Shown: piece by piece, positions 13,599 to 14,809 of the stretch | Layout: the number at the start of each line of letters is the position of its first letter | How positions within the stretch are numbered: position 1 is the first letter of the stretch | Assembly (NCBI GenBank): GCA_015061765.1 | Contig: SUVZ01000047.1 | Location: forward strand, 1-14,809 | DNA: 14,809 nucleotides | DNA from: Lentisphaerota bacterium | GTDB taxonomy: Bacteria > Verrucomicrobiota > Kiritimatiellia > RFP12 > UBA1067 | Reading direction: 5' to 3' | Notes under the pieces: generated by a model | The model's input: only the letters and a program-made list of their open reading frames with translations | The model's database searches: none | Told to the model about the DNA's origin: nothing | Program-made: the position numbers and the translations under genes

Positions 13599-14809
13599 GA
13601 AGACAGCTCCTTTACCTTGAGCGACTCGATCAGTTCATCGATCCTGCGCATTTCCCTGGGAATGTCGACGGACTGCGGACAGTGCGACAGGCACACCCCG
13701 CACCCGGTGCAGTGGTTCGCACGACGGAGATACGGAATGGTCCTCTCGTATTCGCGGAGAAACGCCTGCTCATCAGGAACCTTCTTCGACATCGCGGCGT
13801 TGTAGAGCGAGAATATGCCTGGGATGTCCAGTCCATACGGACACGGCATGCAGTAGTTGCATGTGTTGCACGCAACGCTGCTGTCGGAGATGAAGGCCTT
13901 CGCCGCCTCCTCCAGCACGGCAAGCTCCCTTTCGGACAGAGGCTTGAACGGCGAATATATTGCGCAGTTCTCCTCAAGGTGTTCGCGGTACGTCATTCCG
14001 GAGAGTACCGTCATCACCTTGGGGAAGTGTCCGGCGAAACGGAGAGCCCATTTGGCGAGCGAGGCCTCGGGATCCAGCGGAACGAGCTTCTCGGCAAGGG
14101 AATAGTTGAACCTGGCAAGCCTGCCGCCAAGCAAAGGCTCCATCACAACGACAGGTATGTTCCGCTTTGCGCATTCGGCGTAGAGGAACTCCGCGTCCTG
14201 GTTGCGCTCGTTTGTCTCAAACGCATGTTTCCAGTCCACATAGTTCAGCTGGATCTGGACGAAGTCCCAATGATACCTGTCATGCCTGTCCATCAGCCAT
14301 TCCCAGGCGCGCCTGTCGCCGTGGAACGAGAAACCGAGATTCCTTATCCGTCCTGCATCGCGCTCCTTGAGACAGTAGTCTATGGCGCCATTCTCCACAT
14401 GTCGCTTCATGAACGTCTCAAAGCCCCCCATGCCGATGGCGTGCAGGAGGTAATAGTCTATGAACTCGGTCCGTAGCAGTTTCAGCGACTTCTCGAACAT
14501 CTCCCGGCACTTCTCTATCGGATACTGGGACGGAGAGAAGTTCGAAAGTTTGGTCGCAATCTTGTAGCGTTCGCGCGGATGGCGGGCGAGCGCGTCGCCA
14601 GTCACTCCTTCGGATTCACCTCGGCAGTACGCCGGCGACGTGTCGAAATAGTTCACGCCATGCTCAATCGCGTAATCGACCTGGGCATACACCTCATCCC
14701 GGTTTATCGCAGCCTTCGAGCCGCCGCTGTAGGAGTTTGCGTGATGTCCGTCAACGGTCGGAAGACGCATCATTCCAAACCCAAGCAGCGACACGTCATC
14801 GCAGGCTGC
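13595..14809 (-). CDS. Aldo/keto reductase with C-terminal ferredoxin-like domain, 5'-partial
   Basis: An aldo/keto reductase of the Fe-S-containing branch, open to the window edge (405 codons visible, start outside). The first visible residues (CDDVSLLGFGMMRLP) lead straight into the TIM-barrel start, so few residues are missing unless there is an extra N-terminal signal. The catalytic tetrad is present: Asp and Tyr in NYFDTSPAY, Lys in ATKLSN, His in YYLLHAIG. NAD(P)H-site residues near LSGM are also typical. The C-terminal 75 residues carry CNTCNYCMPCPYGLDIP and CTGCGVCLSHCPQSVDIP, which predict two [4Fe-4S] clusters. Such enzymes are common in anaerobes, and their substrates are mostly unknown. 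The overlap with a NapH-like gene (ATGA) suggests that electrons pass between this reductase and the membrane proteins. Confidence 0.92.
   Translation of the reverse strand, partial: AACDDVSLLGFGMMRLPTVDGHHANSYSGGSKAAINRDEVYAQVDYAIEHGVNYFDTSPAYCRGESEGVTGDALARHPRERYKIATKLSNFSPSQYPIEKCREMFEKSLKLLRTEFIDYYLLHAIGMGGFETFMKRHVENGAIDYCLKERDAGRIRNLGFSFHGDRRAWEWLMDRHDRYHWDFVQIQLNYVDWKHAFETNERNQDAEFLYAECAKRNIPVVVMEPLLGGRLARFNYSLAEKLVPLDPEASLAKWALRFAGHFPKVMTVLSGMTYREHLEENCAIYSPFKPLSERELAVLEEAAKAFISDSSVACNTCNYCMPCPYGLDIPGIFSLYNAAMSKKVPDEQAFLREYERTIPYLRRANHCTGCGVCLSHCPQSVDIPREMRRIDELIESLKVKELSS

Noticed and set aside
1..14809. CRISPR arrays, tRNA or rRNA genes, insertion sequences
   Set aside because: No regularly spaced repeats, cloverleaf-like sequences, rRNA-like blocks, transposase motifs or terminal inverted repeats were seen. 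The window is almost fully covered by assigned genes.

Overview
The window is a GC-rich stretch from a Gram-negative (diderm) bacterium. Every gene I can support lies on the minus strand, so transcription runs from high to low coordinates. Both edges cut a gene: sctV at base 1 and an aldo/keto reductase at base 14809. Without a database I cannot fix the taxon. A Ysc-like type III secretion (T3SS) operon next to a Firmicute/Bacteroidete-flavoured glycan export pair and Fe-S-rich redox genes would suit the PVC superphylum (Lentisphaerota, Kiritimatiellota, Verrucomicrobiota) or Desulfovibrio-like bacteria; this is inference.

Region 1 (14809 to 12346) is a tight three-gene redox operon with ATGA stop/start overlaps. 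It encodes an aldo/keto reductase with a C-terminal ferredoxin-like part, a NapH-like membrane Fe-S protein, and a NapG/MauM-like Tat-exported protein with four predicted [4Fe-4S] sites. Together they look like a quinol-linked electron-transfer module of unknown substrate.

Region 2 (12279 to 6917) is a surface-polysaccharide block. A GT2 glycosyltransferase is fused to the front half of a GT-C membrane glycosyltransferase, and the back half of that enzyme is a separate overlapping gene. A WbaP-type phosphoglycosyltransferase follows. After a short gap with an extended -10 promoter and a 57-codon HAD-like mini-ORF comes the ABC export pair (Wzm-type permease, Wzt-type ATPase). The logic is to load the first sugar on undecaprenyl phosphate, extend it, and export it.

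Region 3 (6822 to 1) is a T3SS operon: CesT-type chaperone, sctC secretin, an AIM24-like protein, sctW gatekeeper (YopN-TyeA type), a SycN-like chaperone, an SctX-like protein and sctV (3' end outside the window). Genes overlap by 4 to 11 nt or nearly abut. The order sctW-sycN-sctX-sctV matches the Yersinia yopN-tyeA-sycN-yscX-yscY-yscV segment, with no sctY present. Odd points are the AIM24-like gene, a long charged C-terminal tail on the secretin, and a promoter that would give an almost leaderless mRNA.

No rRNA, tRNA, CRISPR array, insertion sequence or convincing rho-independent terminator was seen. No gene-free stretch exceeds about 170 bases.
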